Under the pieces are notes generated by a model that saw only the letters and a list, made by a program, of their open reading frames with translations, searched no databases and had not been told where the DNA came from. Made by a program: the position numbers and the translations under genes. This document shows positions 1 through 9,559 of a stretch of DNA of 64,000 nt, one piece after another. Within the stretch, counting starts at the first letter, position 1. Each line of letters opens with the position of its first letter. Origin of the DNA: Hymenopellis radicata (taxonomy: Eukaryota; Basidiomycota; Agaricomycetes; Agaricales; Physalacriaceae); NCBI GenBank assembly GCA_015501595.1, contig JADNRX010000297.1, positions 1-64,000 on the forward strand, written 5' to 3'.

Positions 1-125
1 CTGCCCTCTGCGCCAACGCTAACCCATAGTCAAGGTTGTAGTCCGAAGCATCGTCAGTCCATACTGTGAATAGTGTTGCCCTGTGTTACTAGTCACACTG
101 CCGCCTGCGTTACATTCCCGCCATC

Positions 126-598
126 ATGACCTCCCGCCCAAGCCGGCGACCAAGCCTGCCTGCCATACCTGATATGCGCTTCGAGACGGCGTATCTTCGA
201 AAAGTGCGGCCGTATATCCACCTAACGCGTCTCCCCACCAAATCCCGGAACCGTCCGATGACTATGACATTGTCTACAACGAGGAAGCGCGCAAAGCAAA
301 TGGAAGAGCCGCGAGAACTGCTCACAATAGACTGGGGCAACGTTATATGGGCGACATTTCGTGACCAGGTGCTGGCCATGTGGCTACAGGGTGCTGTCTG
401 GTTCGTCACCCAAGTTGTGCATACCGACGCCCTTCTAATTCGGTGCTGTATAGGACGCTGATCAGTTTCTATCTCATGCCTGTGTATGGGAGACTGTCTG
501 AGCGCGTTGGGCGTCGCTTTAGTGACAAGGAAGGCGGGGCAGTGGCTTACCTGCGGGCATGGGTTCATCAGCTAGGGCTTTCAACCCGACAATACTAA
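126..598 (+). pseudogene. DUF1770/Atg43-like gene, damaged copy 1
   Basis: The reading starts MTSRPSRRPSLPAIPD, continues to TIDWGNVIWATFRDQV and WLQGAVWFV, then picks up in another frame with GRRFSDKEGG and LRAWVHQLGLST before a stop at 598. A proline-rich start, an RDQV..QGAxW block before a membrane stretch and a W.R.LGLS tail resemble fungal DUF1770 proteins (S. pombe Atg43, a mitochondrial outer-membrane mitophagy receptor); this match is from memory and tentative. Compared with the second copy at 6641-6876, this copy lacks one G near 247 and gains bases near 290, so the middle is read out of frame between two compensating indels. A possible intron from about 414 with an acceptor at 453 or 465 does not restore the frame, so I treat the copy as damaged. 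Confidence 0.4.
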
Positions 599-912
599 TC
601 CAGACGCTGTCCTGTATCGTTTTCGCTGGCAAATTACCACCACATTCATGGCGTCAATTTGGGATCTACCCAGTCATTGCTCTTTTCGCCTTCGACTTGA
701 AGGATTCACGTCAATGTGCGCGCCCCTCCTATCGTCGGCCGCGGCCGAGCATTGTAACTAAAGATAGAGGTAGACTAACTGATAACAGGCCCGTCCTCGC
801 GGACTTCTTTTTATCTCTATTTCGTTCCACGTCGATCAGCGACAAGGTCGAACGCCCTCGCCCGGCATTAAAAACAGGCCTGACAACTGGTGCTGGCTCT
901 GACTGCGCAAAC

Positions 913-3541
913 ATGAGCACCTCACAAATCGACGCTACAGTCCCAGTGTTATCAGCCGGAGTCGGTTATGCCATTGTGCTGGGCATGGGCATGGGCTTTG
1001 CTGCTCTCATGCTTCTCATCAGCAAGGCGACAGACAGATATACGGAACACCATGCCGGAGGCTCGTCAGAGGAATTTACATCTGCGAGCAGGTCGCTCAA
1101 GCCGGGTCTCATCGCTTCTGGAATCGTCTCTGCCGCGACATGGGCTGCCACTCTCCTCCAATCGTCAACAGTCTGTATCGCGTATGGCTTAGCTGGACCT
1201 TGGTGGTATGCAGCTGGATCGTCGACACAGATTGTACGTCACGTTCAACTAAGATTTCGCAGAGTAACTTAACTGATTTACGCGTAGATGGCTTTTGCTC
1301 AGAACGCCATCCAACTGAAGAGGAACGCTCCGGCGCTCACACATTTCTTGAGGTTATTGGTGTTAGATGGGGAACCTTTGCTCATTTGAGCTTCATGTTT
1401 TTTGGTCTGGGAACGAGTGAGTACGCGCCATTATGGCTTGTGCTTATTTCTTAACCGCATTTTTTTTACTAGACATCATGTACGTCTCAGTTTTTGGAAC
1501 ATTCACTTCTCAACAATCCCAGTTTGACCTCCCAGCTTATCACTGGAGGAAGTAACACTGTCACTACTCTCACGGGCATGAACACCATTGCCGCATGCTT
1601 CCTAATCCCCGTGGGAGTCGTGATATACACATTATTCGGTGGTTTGCGTGCCAGTGAGTCTAGTCAACAACCGAACGAACGTTCCACTAACTACTGTTCT
1701 TAGCGTTCTTCTCCGACTACCTTCACACGTCCTGATCTTCGCTATCATTCTTGCCTTCTCCTTTAGCGCGTTTGCTACGAACGAATTTCTCGGATCACCC
1801 TCAAAGGTCTACGATCTGCTTCAAGTCGCAGCTCAGAACTACCCTGTCACGGGAAATGCGAGTGGTTCGTATACAAGCTTCCGTTCTGAAGACGGCTTGG
1901 TTTTTGGGATAGTTGTGATGGTCTCTGGCTTTGGTAAGAGTACTATCGAATTTCTTATGTGATAATCCTGATAATAAGTATGGTAGCCACGGTCTACATG
2001 GACCAAACGTAACTGGCAGAGAGCTGTCGCTAGCAAGGCCAGCACGTCCGTCAAGGGCTACATTCTTGGTGGATTTGCCTTCCTTCCAGTTCCGTACGCG
2101 TTCGCCACCGCTGCTGGTCTCGCTATAGTTGCCCTGTCTGCAGATGCTACTTCACCTTATGCGCGTCTGACGCCTGCGCAATGGGGACTTGCGGCTCCCG
2201 CCGCGGCGACAGCACTATTAGGAAAATCTGGCGCTATTCTGTTATTGATCGTGCTTTTCTTGGCCGTCACGTCTGCGGTACGTTTGTCGTCTCGAGTCTC
2301 ATTGTGAGATATCCTCATAGCGCATTAGGCATCTGCTGAGCTCGTGGCCGTGTCGTCTATTCTCACGTATGACGTCTACAAACGCTACTTTAACCCTCAT
2401 GCTTCGGAGAAGCAAATTCTCTGGGTTTCTCATGCAGGCGTCGTGGGTTTCGGTCTGTTCATGGGTGTCCTTGGTGTCATTTTCTACGAAATCGGGATAT
2501 CGCTTTCGTGGTTGTGTGAGTTTTCTCCTTCAACTCTTGAAATACATGTCTGATTGGAGAATTGCTTAGATGGATTCACGGGTGTGTTTTCTTCTCTATT
2601 CATTCAAAAGAAATATCATTTCTCACCGTGACCAGAACATTCGCGTCGTCCGGTGTCGTTCCGTCGGTCTGTGTCTTCGCTCTCGACATGCAAACAAATG
2701 GGGTTGTGTCGCTGGTCTCTGGCTCGGATTTGCTTGTGGTGTGGCAGCATGGCTTGGGACTGCAGCTGGCTACGGGGTTCGTCACTTTGTCCTGATACCC
2801 ATATTTCGAACTGACGCGACACCATCTAGGGTGTGGTGGATGTCACTACAACTGGAGGAACATACGAACAGTTGGCGGGCAACGCTGGTCCTTCTTCATG
2901 GCTGCCATCATCTCTGGCGGCGTCTCTTACTTCTGGCCTGAAAACTTTGACTTTGAGATCACACGGCGCATGAATGTGTTCCAAACCGGAGGGCGTCGAT
3001 GCTGACGGCCACCAGCTCACGGAAAAGCGTTCTGATACAGACACGCAGAGCGACAATAAGCCAGACTACAGATGTGAATAGCGTCGAAGTCAGCTTGGAG
3101 AAGGGCCCCGGTGTTGCGCATGTGCACAACGATGCGTCTGATGAGACCCTTTATAAGGACTTCATTCTTTCGGTGCGATTGACGATTGGGCTGTTTGTGC
3201 TGTGGGTAGAGTCTTCGCACCACGTTTCGGTCACGCTGATAATAGTCCTCGTAGCCTGTGTATATTCGTGCCTTGCATGATGGTTATTCCGAAGATATGG
3301 TCAAAGGTAAGCGCTCTCTTAGCGTGGCTTCGGGGGGAGATGTGACTACTTATATTGTTCAGGCTGGATTCACTTGGTGGGTCGTGTTGTCCTTGTTGTG
3401 GACGTTCGCGGCGGCATTCATCGTCGTCGTGTATCCTCTGGTATGGAATGTTGTTCTTTGGCTTGATACCTCATTTATGTTCTTCAGTGGGAATCCCGCC
3501 GGGCACTCTGGAATATTGCAAAGGAATCAGTCGGGACTTGA
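913..3541 (+). pseudogene. DUR3-type urea/polyamine transporter, decayed
   Basis: Sodium:solute-symporter family transporter for the plasma membrane. Recognisable DUR3 blocks occur in order: SAATWAATLLQSSTVC, GMNTIAACFLIPVGVV, IYTLFGGLRA, GFAFLPVPYAFATAAGL, ILTYDVYKRYFNP, ANKWGCVAG, TTGGTYEQLAGN, SGGVSYFWPENFDF and a C-terminal PKIWSK/WESRRALW. The start is the ATG of MSTSQIDATVP. Introns are about 50 bases, and a 7-base exon (1473-1479) is needed to join GTN to ILTS. The frame breaks at least at 1330, 2662 and 2890 (each would need one extra base after CC), and again between about 2975 and 3290, where three frames alternate. A single real protein of the usual 650-700 residues cannot be read. 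Either a pseudogene or an assembly with dropped bases. Confidence 0.75.
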
Positions 3542-3724
3542 CGAGTAGGAGGGTATCGTCAACATAGGTTGTTTTGGTTATCTTTGGTCATGTTTAGATT
3601 GTATCTTAGACTTTTCCGGTTCCATACCACCATCATCGTTTGACAAGACTCCTTTAACCTCTCTCAACCACATCCGCATTCCCTATCCTATCATTTGCTA
3701 ACGCTTCATATAGCACCTGCCACC

Positions 3725-4372
3725 ATGACCATGACTGACGAAGAAATCGACAGAGACTTCAACTTTGTGGCCCCTATTTTCGCCGATGAAGGAAGGAAAG
3801 CAAAGTCGACGTCTGTTGATTTCGACGATTCTGATGCTGCATCTCCGGATAGTATGCATTCGCGCCCTATTCCTTTTCCACACCCACCTCCCTCATCTGC
3901 ACGGCCGGCTACTTTGTCTCAGAATCTGAGACTGCAGACCGCCCCTGCGCTCTTCGCCACGACTCGTCCCACGGCATCCTCCCTGGAAGCTGACTTGGAC
4001 AGACGCATGGCTGACTTGCGCGCGCAGCTTGTCTACCGCAAAACACACGCGCTGTCCCTTTCCACACCGGTCGCGTCGTGCAGCTATCCAGCGGGCCGAG
4101 TCGCACTCGGGAAACATTTCGTGGCAACAAGCCGCGTAGCCAGTCCCGAGCCCAAACGCACCTTCCCACACCATCAGCCCGCGGACAACGCCCCAAATAT
4201 ATATTATCCTAAGCCTTTTACCTGCCCATTCGTCACGAAACCCAAGTCTTACAAAGCGCAACTTCGTTATGAGTCTTATAAACCGGGGAATTCTCATCGT
4301 GGACGCGCCTACCACCGATACATTGAGGCCGAACGTTTGCGCAAGAGTGGAGGCCGCCAGGACTTTGACTAG
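3725..4372 (+). CDS. Hypothetical protein, single exon, 215 residues
   Basis: Not recognised. The ATG at 3725 sits in a strong fungal start context (CCACCATGACC) and is preferred to an upstream in-frame ATG at 3695. The protein begins with an acidic stretch (MTMTDEEIDRDFNF), has a proline/serine-rich middle (HPPPSSARP), a short helical piece around residues 88-103 (SLEADLDRRMADLRAQL) and a basic, tyrosine-rich C-terminus (YKAQLRYESYKPGNSHRGRAYHRYIEAERLRKSGG, read across positions 4255-4350). No signal peptide or membrane segment is visible. It lies downstream of the decayed transporter and is the only clean reading frame in the first 4.7 kb. Probably a real but lineage-restricted gene; a disordered nuclear or cytosolic protein is a guess. 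Confidence 0.55.
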   Translation: MTMTDEEIDRDFNFVAPIFADEGRKAKSTSVDFDDSDAASPDSMHSRPIPFPHPPPSSARPATLSQNLRLQTAPALFATTRPTASSLEADLDRRMADLRAQLVYRKTHALSLSTPVASCSYPAGRVALGKHFVATSRVASPEPKRTFPHHQPADNAPNIYYPKPFTCPFVTKPKSYKAQLRYESYKPGNSHRGRAYHRYIEAERLRKSGGRQDFD

Positions 4373-4769
4373 CTGAAGATCTGTTCCGACGACGGAATGA
4401 TAAGGAGGATGGTCCAATGGTAAGATGCTCAATGTAAGTATGTCTGAACTCTGAGAGGTCAAGTGAAGCTGGTGATTTGCTTTCATCGTTCTACCGCAGA
4501 GGCTGGCGCTTGTAATATTACCGTGCTATTTAACCCACGTTCTCAAAGAACTTGATTGTGGACTCGACGTCAGTTAACAGCGACTTGCTACTGAGTCAGA
4601 AGGTATCCTGCCCGTTTTGCTCCAACTGTCAGTAGACATCTGTGTTTGGTCCCGAGTTCATAGGCCATGTTAAAGTCCGTGCGCCACAAGGGCCGTGGGT
4701 AGGTGCGAGCAGAAAATTGTGGAGGTATGGATTACAGTGAAAGAAAGACAACATTGTGGAACGGAATAC
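4373..4769. other. Intergenic, no gene seen
   Basis: No supported coding sequence. From about 4655 it is the downstream half of the tandem unit repeated at about 5630 (shared stretch around GTCCGTGCGCCACAAG). Confidence 0.5.
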
Positions 4770-5585
4770 TCAGTCTGTAGCTGAGTGCTTCGCAAGGTCC
4801 CGTATCGCTTTATGTTGGGGACGGGGCGTGGTCAATGGTGGACGATTCTGAAACCAGGATAGCCAGAGGGGGCGGATCATAACCCTTGCGAGGGACACAA
4901 GCGTATTATCAAGGGAGTTCTCCATGTTCAAATCTCGGTTGTTAAACAGCGCAAAGTCCGAATGAAGGACTACAGCCAATAATGGATGCAAGGTGGTAGT
5001 CACAAGTGTCTCGCCCGATATGCAGGGCTGACCGTTTGGAAGGCGTAGTCGCACGCGATTCTCGTTGTACAAGAGACGGTACGTGTAAGAGGGTTGAGTG
5101 GGGAATTCCTGAGTAACGTTGATCATGGCTCAGGACAGCGGAATTCCGAACGCACCTCTTCATACCAGACACGATTCTTGACCCCGGACTCGAAGTTGGA
5201 CCAAAAGAAGTCAACAATACGTGTGAGCTCCTCCTCTGACTGCATTATGCCCCACCCGCGCTTGAACAAGCTCTCGCATACGTCTTCGCGTACTAGTAAC
5301 ATGGATGAGCAATGATACTACCCTACAGGCGACAGGCGCTCACCTGTAATATTGAATGATTTCTTAGTCTCCAGCAGGGCGTCCATTTCACCGCGACTGT
5401 AGCCCATGGAGTACTCAAGGAAATCACGCTGAGGAGCGCGTTAGCCAAGGAAAAATTATCATCTCAGGTTACGGTACCTCGGATAATAAATAGCGGGTGC
5501 AAGGTATTGGGGTAGTGATTTTTGGAGACGTTTCGTCAATAATGTAAATGTCCTCGAGTGGAACTGCAATGTCGTTGTGGGTCAT
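4770..5585 (-). CDS. Family Z protein, copy A (unknown function)
   Basis: Not recognised. Four exons on the minus strand read cleanly: MTHNDIAVPLEDIYI..PCTRYLLSE, then RDFLEYSMGYSRGEMDALLE, then VREDVCESLFKRGWGIMQS..GVKNRVWYEE, then EFPTQPSYTYRLLYNEN..LVTTTLHPLLAVVL..WLSWFQNRP, ending ...KHSATD. The product is about 230 residues. Introns are 45-55 bases with GT..AG ends and phases that fit. Conserved across the copies are the PLEDI.I, GY(S/G)RGEM, SLFK..WGI, VKNRVWY and EFPTQPSYTYRL blocks. No signal peptide or clear membrane span. It is the only undamaged copy of the longer form; copy B lies next to it in the same direction and copy C at 14.9 kb. Confidence 0.6.
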
Positions 5586-5763
5586 GGTAAATGCTAAACG
5601 ATGTCATAAGCCGACTGTCTGAGTTCATATGCCGATGTTACTTAAATCCGTGCGCCACAAGTGAAGGGCTGTGCGGCCCACGTGAGGAAAAGCATGGTGG
5701 GAGCAGAAATTTGTGGATGTATTCATTACAGTGAAAGAAGAACAACATTGTGGAATGGAACAC

Positions 5764-6593
5764 TCAGTCTGTAGTAGCTAAGTGCTTCGCAAGGTCCCGT
5801 ACCGCTTTAGGTTGGGGACGGGACGTGCTCAATCGTGGACGATTCTGAAACCAAGATAGCCAGAGAGGGCGGGCCATAACCCTTTCAAGACAAAGGAGGA
5901 CATCATCAGTGGTACCCTCAAGATTGTGCGTGTTGTTATACACTACAAAGTCCGAAGCAAGGACTATGGCCAGCAATGGATGCAGAGTCGTAGTCACAAG
6001 AGTCTGTCCCGATATGCAAGGCCCACCGTCCGGAAGGTACAGTACGACGCGTTTGTCGTTGAAGAAGAGGCGGTAGGTGTAAGAGGGTTGAGTGGGGAAT
6101 TCCTGAGCAACGTTGGACGTGGCTCCGAAGGACAGTGGCGGAATTCCGAATGTACCTGCTTATACCAGACACGATTCTTGACCCCGCAGTCAAAGTTGGA
6201 CCAAAAGAAGTCGACAATACGCGTGAGCTTGTCCTCTGACTGTATTATGCCCCAACCGTGCTTGAACAAGCTCTCACATACGTCTTCGCGTACTAACATG
6301 GATGAGCAACGATACTACCCTACAGGCGATAGGCACTCACCTGTGATATTGAAGGATTTCTCAGTCTCCAGCAGCGCGTCCATTTCACCGCGACTGTAGC
6401 CCATGGAGTACTTACTCAAGGAAATCACGCTGAGGAGCGCGTTAGCCAAGGAAAAATGATCATCTCAGGCTACGGGTAGTACCTCGGATAATAAATAGCG
6501 AGTGCAAGGTATCGGAGTCGTAGCTTTCAGAGATGCTGGATTAATGCAGATATCCTCTAACGGAACCGCTACGGTATCGGTGTGGAACGTCAT
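5764..6593 (-). pseudogene. Family Z, copy B (4-base insertion in exon 2)
   Basis: Same four-exon layout as copy A: MTFHTDTVAVPLEDICI..PCTRYLLSE, an exon 2 with YSMGYSRGEMDALLETEKSF, an exon 3 with VREDVCESLFKHGWGI..KNRVWYKQ, and an exon 4 EFPTQPSYTYRLFFNDKR..WLSWFQNRP. All splice sites are kept. The single visible defect is a 4-base insertion near 6411 (TTAC on the plus strand), which puts a stop right after RDFLE in exon 2. Otherwise exon 4 is fully open, so the lesion may be recent. Its start lies only about 50 bases from the truncated DUF1770-like fragment. Confidence 0.6.
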
Positions 6594-6640
6594 GGTGGTA
6601 TGTAGGAGCAAAGTGGAAGATGAAGGTAACCCCTATTAGC

Positions 6641-6876
6641 ACCTGATCCCGAAATGTCGCCCATATAACGTTGCCCCAGTCTATTGTGAGCAGTTCTCGC
6701 GGCTCTTCCCTTTGCTTTGGCGCTTCCTCGTTGTAGACGACATCGGACGGTTCCCGGGATTTGGTGGGGAGACGTGTTAGGTGAATATACGGCCGCACTT
6801 TTCGAAGATACGCCGTCTCGAAGCGCATATCGGGTATGGCAGGCAGGCTTGGTCGCCGGCTTGGGCGGGAGGTCAT
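6641..6876 (-). pseudogene. DUF1770/Atg43-like fragment, copy 2
   Basis: Inverted copy of 126-370: starts MTSRPSRRPSLPAIPD and reads continuously through KSREPSDVVYNEE to TIDWGNVIWATFRDQV, then loses similarity at about 6641 just before the family Z copy B start. The frame is clean here, so this is the better guide to the original N-terminus. The C-terminal half, present in copy 1, is missing. Confidence 0.5.
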
Positions 6877-7600
6877 GATGGCGGGAATGTACTAACGCAG
6901 GCGGCAGTGTGACTGGTAACGCCCAATTCATGAATACGACGCTCGTGTATGAGCGGGCGACGAAGGCAAATGGTGCGGAAAGGTGAGCCTTCCAGATGTA
7001 CGTGACTATTGTAGCGAAACCTAAAACCGATACCTTGTCTGACTATGCCTCAACTTCGCGCAGACCGACCAGTTGACCAATGAAACATCGTACTGAGCAA
7101 AGTTCTGAAATTCAATTTGAATAATACTGTACATACAAGAATTCGATGGATATAAAAAAGCTCCCTCGAAAGCATTATGCGAATATTATTCACACAAGGC
7201 TTCCGAGTGAGTGTAACCCCCAGAGCCCATTTAGATACCGGGTTGGGATCTGGGGGTTACATTCGAGGTTCTTCTCTGTGCCAACTGGAGATCGATGTTC
7301 CAGAATGACACTGCCGTTTGGTGCGCGACCAGTTGGATTATCGTTCGGCGGAGGGTCGCGGGAGCGCCCCTCTCGTGTTATGATGATGCATAGTGGTGTT
7401 GAACAGACATCCGAGGTTTCTCCACAGATAAACTGCGTCGAAGTCCCTCGAAGACACTGGTCGCCACACTGAGTGCGGCCCCAGATGCCCAATATGCTTC
7501 TTCGCTCTTCAAGCAAGGGTAAACATCCCCGATACCAAAGCAAGTCGCGCACCATGAGTCCTCCTCCCCGCCCCCACTGCCAGCCGCACTCAACGACCTC
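6877..7600. other. Spacer; 3' part of the duplicated segment
   Basis: From about 7097 it matches 12907 onward (AGCAAAGTTCTGAA.TTCAATTTGAAT and downstream). On the minus strand, 7378-7659 stays open in the frame that copy 2 of the repeat protein uses (GIGDVYPCLK.EEAYWASGAA in both copies), so it may be an extra 3' coding part of that gene. Confidence 0.45.
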
Positions 7601-8545
7601 CTAATGCCACCCATGAAGCCCCATCCAGACTTTGAACTCAGAAAATGAGCATCGAGCAACAGGTGGCCGACGCTTCCCCTCGAGAATCTCTAGAGTTTCC
7701 TGCCAATGGCGCGAGTCGGTCTGCTCGTCCCGCAACACCTCCTTCTCACGAACAATAAAAGGCGCGGTGAATAGAGTAGCGCCGGCAGGCTGTGGGCGTC
7801 TGCCCTCCAGAATATCGAGTGTTATCTGACATTCTTTCGCGACGTGTTCTGGATCTCGGACCTCCTCTTCGACGACAATCGCGGTGGATAGAGTAACGCC
7901 GGCTTGTGGGCGTCTGCCCTCCAGAATATCGAGTGTTAGCTGACGTTCCCTGGCGACGTGTTCTTCATCTCGGACCTCCTCCTCGACGACAAGCGCGGTG
8001 GATAGAGTAACACCGGCTTGTGGGCGTCTGCCCTCCAGAATATCCAATGTTAACTGACGTTCCTTCGCGACGTGTTCTGGATCCCGGACCTCCTCCTCGA
8101 CGACAAACGCGGTGGATAGAGTAACGCCGGCTTGCGGGCGTCTGCCCTCCAGAATATCGAGCGTTATCTGACGTTCCTTCGCGACGTGTTCTTGATCTCG
8201 GACCTCCTCCTCGAGTGTGCTGATCATCTTCGTCGCCCTCCTTCCTACCCAACTCTGCTCAACGTGTCGTCCGTAACGTCCCTGGAGGGTGCGGCGACGT
8301 TTAAGGTCGACAGTAGGGTTGTCGGTAGATGAAATCATAGTGATGTGAAGAATGGATGTGTGAGTAGTTGATAGAGTGATAATTGAAGGGAAAGGAGCTA
8401 TTCAGCATACGTACTTATAGGTTGTGAAGAGGGGCCACATTCTCAGAATGATCGCTGCGACAGTGAGAGACACCAGAATCAACGATCGAGACGCGTCAAG
8501 TTTATGTTTCGGTTCCAGTCGCTCCGCGGACCGTCGAAGGGAGAC
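7097..8545. repeat. Segmental duplication, copy 1
   Basis: Matches 12907-14690 in the same orientation, from AGCAAAGTTCTGAA at the left to GTTTCGGTTCCAGTCGCTCC at the right. It carries the 38-residue repeat gene and its flanks. The length difference comes mainly from three extra 114-base repeats in copy 2. Confidence 0.85.
7601..8338 (-). CDS. Repeat protein copy 1 (38-residue repeats)
   Basis: Unknown family. ATG at 8338; 245 residues. The N-terminal 42 residues (MISSTDNPTVDLKRRRTLQG..) are basic. They are followed by four nearly identical 38-residue repeats, core EEEVRD.EHVA.ERQ.TLDIL and EGRRPQAGVTLSTA, and a fifth diverged repeat (REKEVLRDEQTDSRHWQETL). The repeats are charged, heptad-like and probably helical; no membrane span. 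Compared with copy 2 it carries CCCC instead of CCC near 7677, which switches the C-terminal frame to a different tail (KVWMGLHGWH). It lies in a segmental duplication shared with 12.9-14.7 kb. Function cannot be inferred. Confidence 0.55.
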   Translation of the reverse strand: MISSTDNPTVDLKRRRTLQGRYGRHVEQSWVGRRATKMISTLEEEVRDQEHVAKERQITLDILEGRRPQAGVTLSTAFVVEEEVRDPEHVAKERQLTLDILEGRRPQAGVTLSTALVVEEEVRDEEHVARERQLTLDILEGRRPQAGVTLSTAIVVEEEVRDPEHVAKECQITLDILEGRRPQPAGATLFTAPFIVREKEVLRDEQTDSRHWQETLEILEGKRRPPVARCSFSEFKVWMGLHGWH

Positions 8546-8645
8546 CATACGTCAAGGACCGCAGTGACGAGCTGAGACCAGTCCTGGAGTTGCAATTTGT
8601 TTGGCTGAGCACGGTGCCCAGCGACACTACTACACCTGGGAGAAC

Positions 8646-8720
8646 GCCGCTCCTGCTGGCGATCGTCTCGGAGGTAACCTCCGAGGTACCTCGGAGGCTC
8701 CGCAAATACAACCTGCAGGT
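8646..8720. repeat. Left edge of array 1, inverted match to 12130-12198
   Basis: A 24-base stretch at 8646-8669 (GCCGCTCCTGCTGGCGATCG...) matches the reverse complement of 12175-12198 with about two differences, and looser similarity continues into the array. Just inside it lie a 14-base perfect palindrome, CCGAGGTACCTCGG, and GGAGGTAACCTCC, palindromic but for its central base. Confidence 0.55.
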
Positions 8721-9550
8721 GTGTTGGCGGACGGACGTATTCCGGGTGCCCAACCGGACTGACCGATTGACTAGATATCAAGCAAGCATCCTACAGGTCT
8801 AAATTTTAAAACCTGCAGGATGGTCTATCTCTACACAGTAGAATACCAACTTAGCACATCTATATAAGTGGTTGACTGCACCTATAGGATCCTATTCTTG
8901 TACCTACAGGTGTAGTTGAACATACCTGTAGGATCTTTGGAAACTACCTGCAGGTGTGTTCAAACCTATCTTGGTTAAGTACCTACAGGTATGATTAAGC
9001 ATACCTGTAGGATGCCTTTGGGAACTACCTGTAGGAGTGTTTGAACACACCTGTAGGATACTATCATTAAGTACCTGCAGGAGTCTTCAAATACACCTGT
9101 AGGATACTATCATTGAGTACCTGCAGGAGCCTAAGGATGTTACCTGTAGGAGTATTCCGATGTTACCTACAGGTAATGTCCTTACGTACCTGTAGGAGTG
9201 TTTGGACGTTACCTGCAGGAGTGTTCAGAAGTGACCTGCAGGTACACAAGGATGTTACTGTAATGTTACGACCCCATGTTCACGTAACACATAACACGGG
9301 GTCGTGAACTGAACTAAATTGTAACCCATAACACGTAACACTCCAAAATTTGCGCGTCGGGAGGCCTAAAAAGGAAATTTCCGCTCGGCGGCGAACGCCG
9401 CCGCTCCTTTTATAGTAACTGAACCCTGAATGAACTAAGATTTTGTTAGTTCACAATGATAACGCGTAACACCCCGTGAACATGGGGTCGTAACACTACA
9501 GTACCTGCAGGAGTGGTTGAACACACCTATAGGAGTACTCTGACTCTGAG
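8705..9550. repeat. CCTGYAGG array 1 (about 21 sites)
   Basis: About 21 copies of an octamer, CCTGCAGG, CCTGTAGG, CCTACAGG or CCTATAGG, usually preceded by A, spaced mostly 21-34 bases. The spacers are poorly conserved (recurring TGTT..AA or GGATGTT). The first few sites are more widely spaced. The array is interrupted at 9256-9503 by a small inverted-repeat element. No reading frame is kept across it. Confidence 0.85.
9258..9501. mobile_element. MITE 1 (244 bases, TA target duplication)
   Basis: The ends CTGTAATGTTACGACCCCAT and the reverse complement of the right end (CTGTAGTGTTACGACCCCAT) match for about 26 of 27 bases. Both sides are flanked by TA. Array 2 contains the same surroundings without the insert (GGATGTTACCTGCAGGAG at 12000-12017), so the TA is a target-site duplication. 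No coding capacity. A GC-rich hairpin (CGGCGGCGAACGCCGCCG) lies in the centre. A TA duplication with inverted ends is typical of the Tc1/mariner superfamily; assignment beyond that is not possible. Confidence 0.85.
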
Positions 9551-9559
9551 AGAAGCATA

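Larger units (their letters stand above)
4655..6600. repeat. Tandem duplication, two units of about 0.97 kb
   Basis: Unit 1 runs from about 4655 to 5630 and unit 2 from about 5630 to 6600. Each unit carries a family Z gene plus its 3' flank (shared CGTGCGCCACAAG, ATTACAGTGAAAGAA, ACAACATTGTGGAA and CTCAGTCTGTAG stretches). The units differ by many substitutions and small indels, so the duplication is not recent. Confidence 0.8.

Noticed and set aside
110..568. 152-residue minus-strand open frame
   Set aside because: Exact antisense of the DUF1770-like gene copy; shadow frame.
4400..4500. tRNA-like stretch (TGGTCCAATGGTAAGATGC)
   Set aside because: Resembles an A box, but no B box (GGTTCGANTCC) and no acceptor stem pairing follow.
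8705..9550. CRISPR-like array
   Set aside because: Repeats are only 8-10 bases, spacers resemble one another, and the host is a eukaryote.
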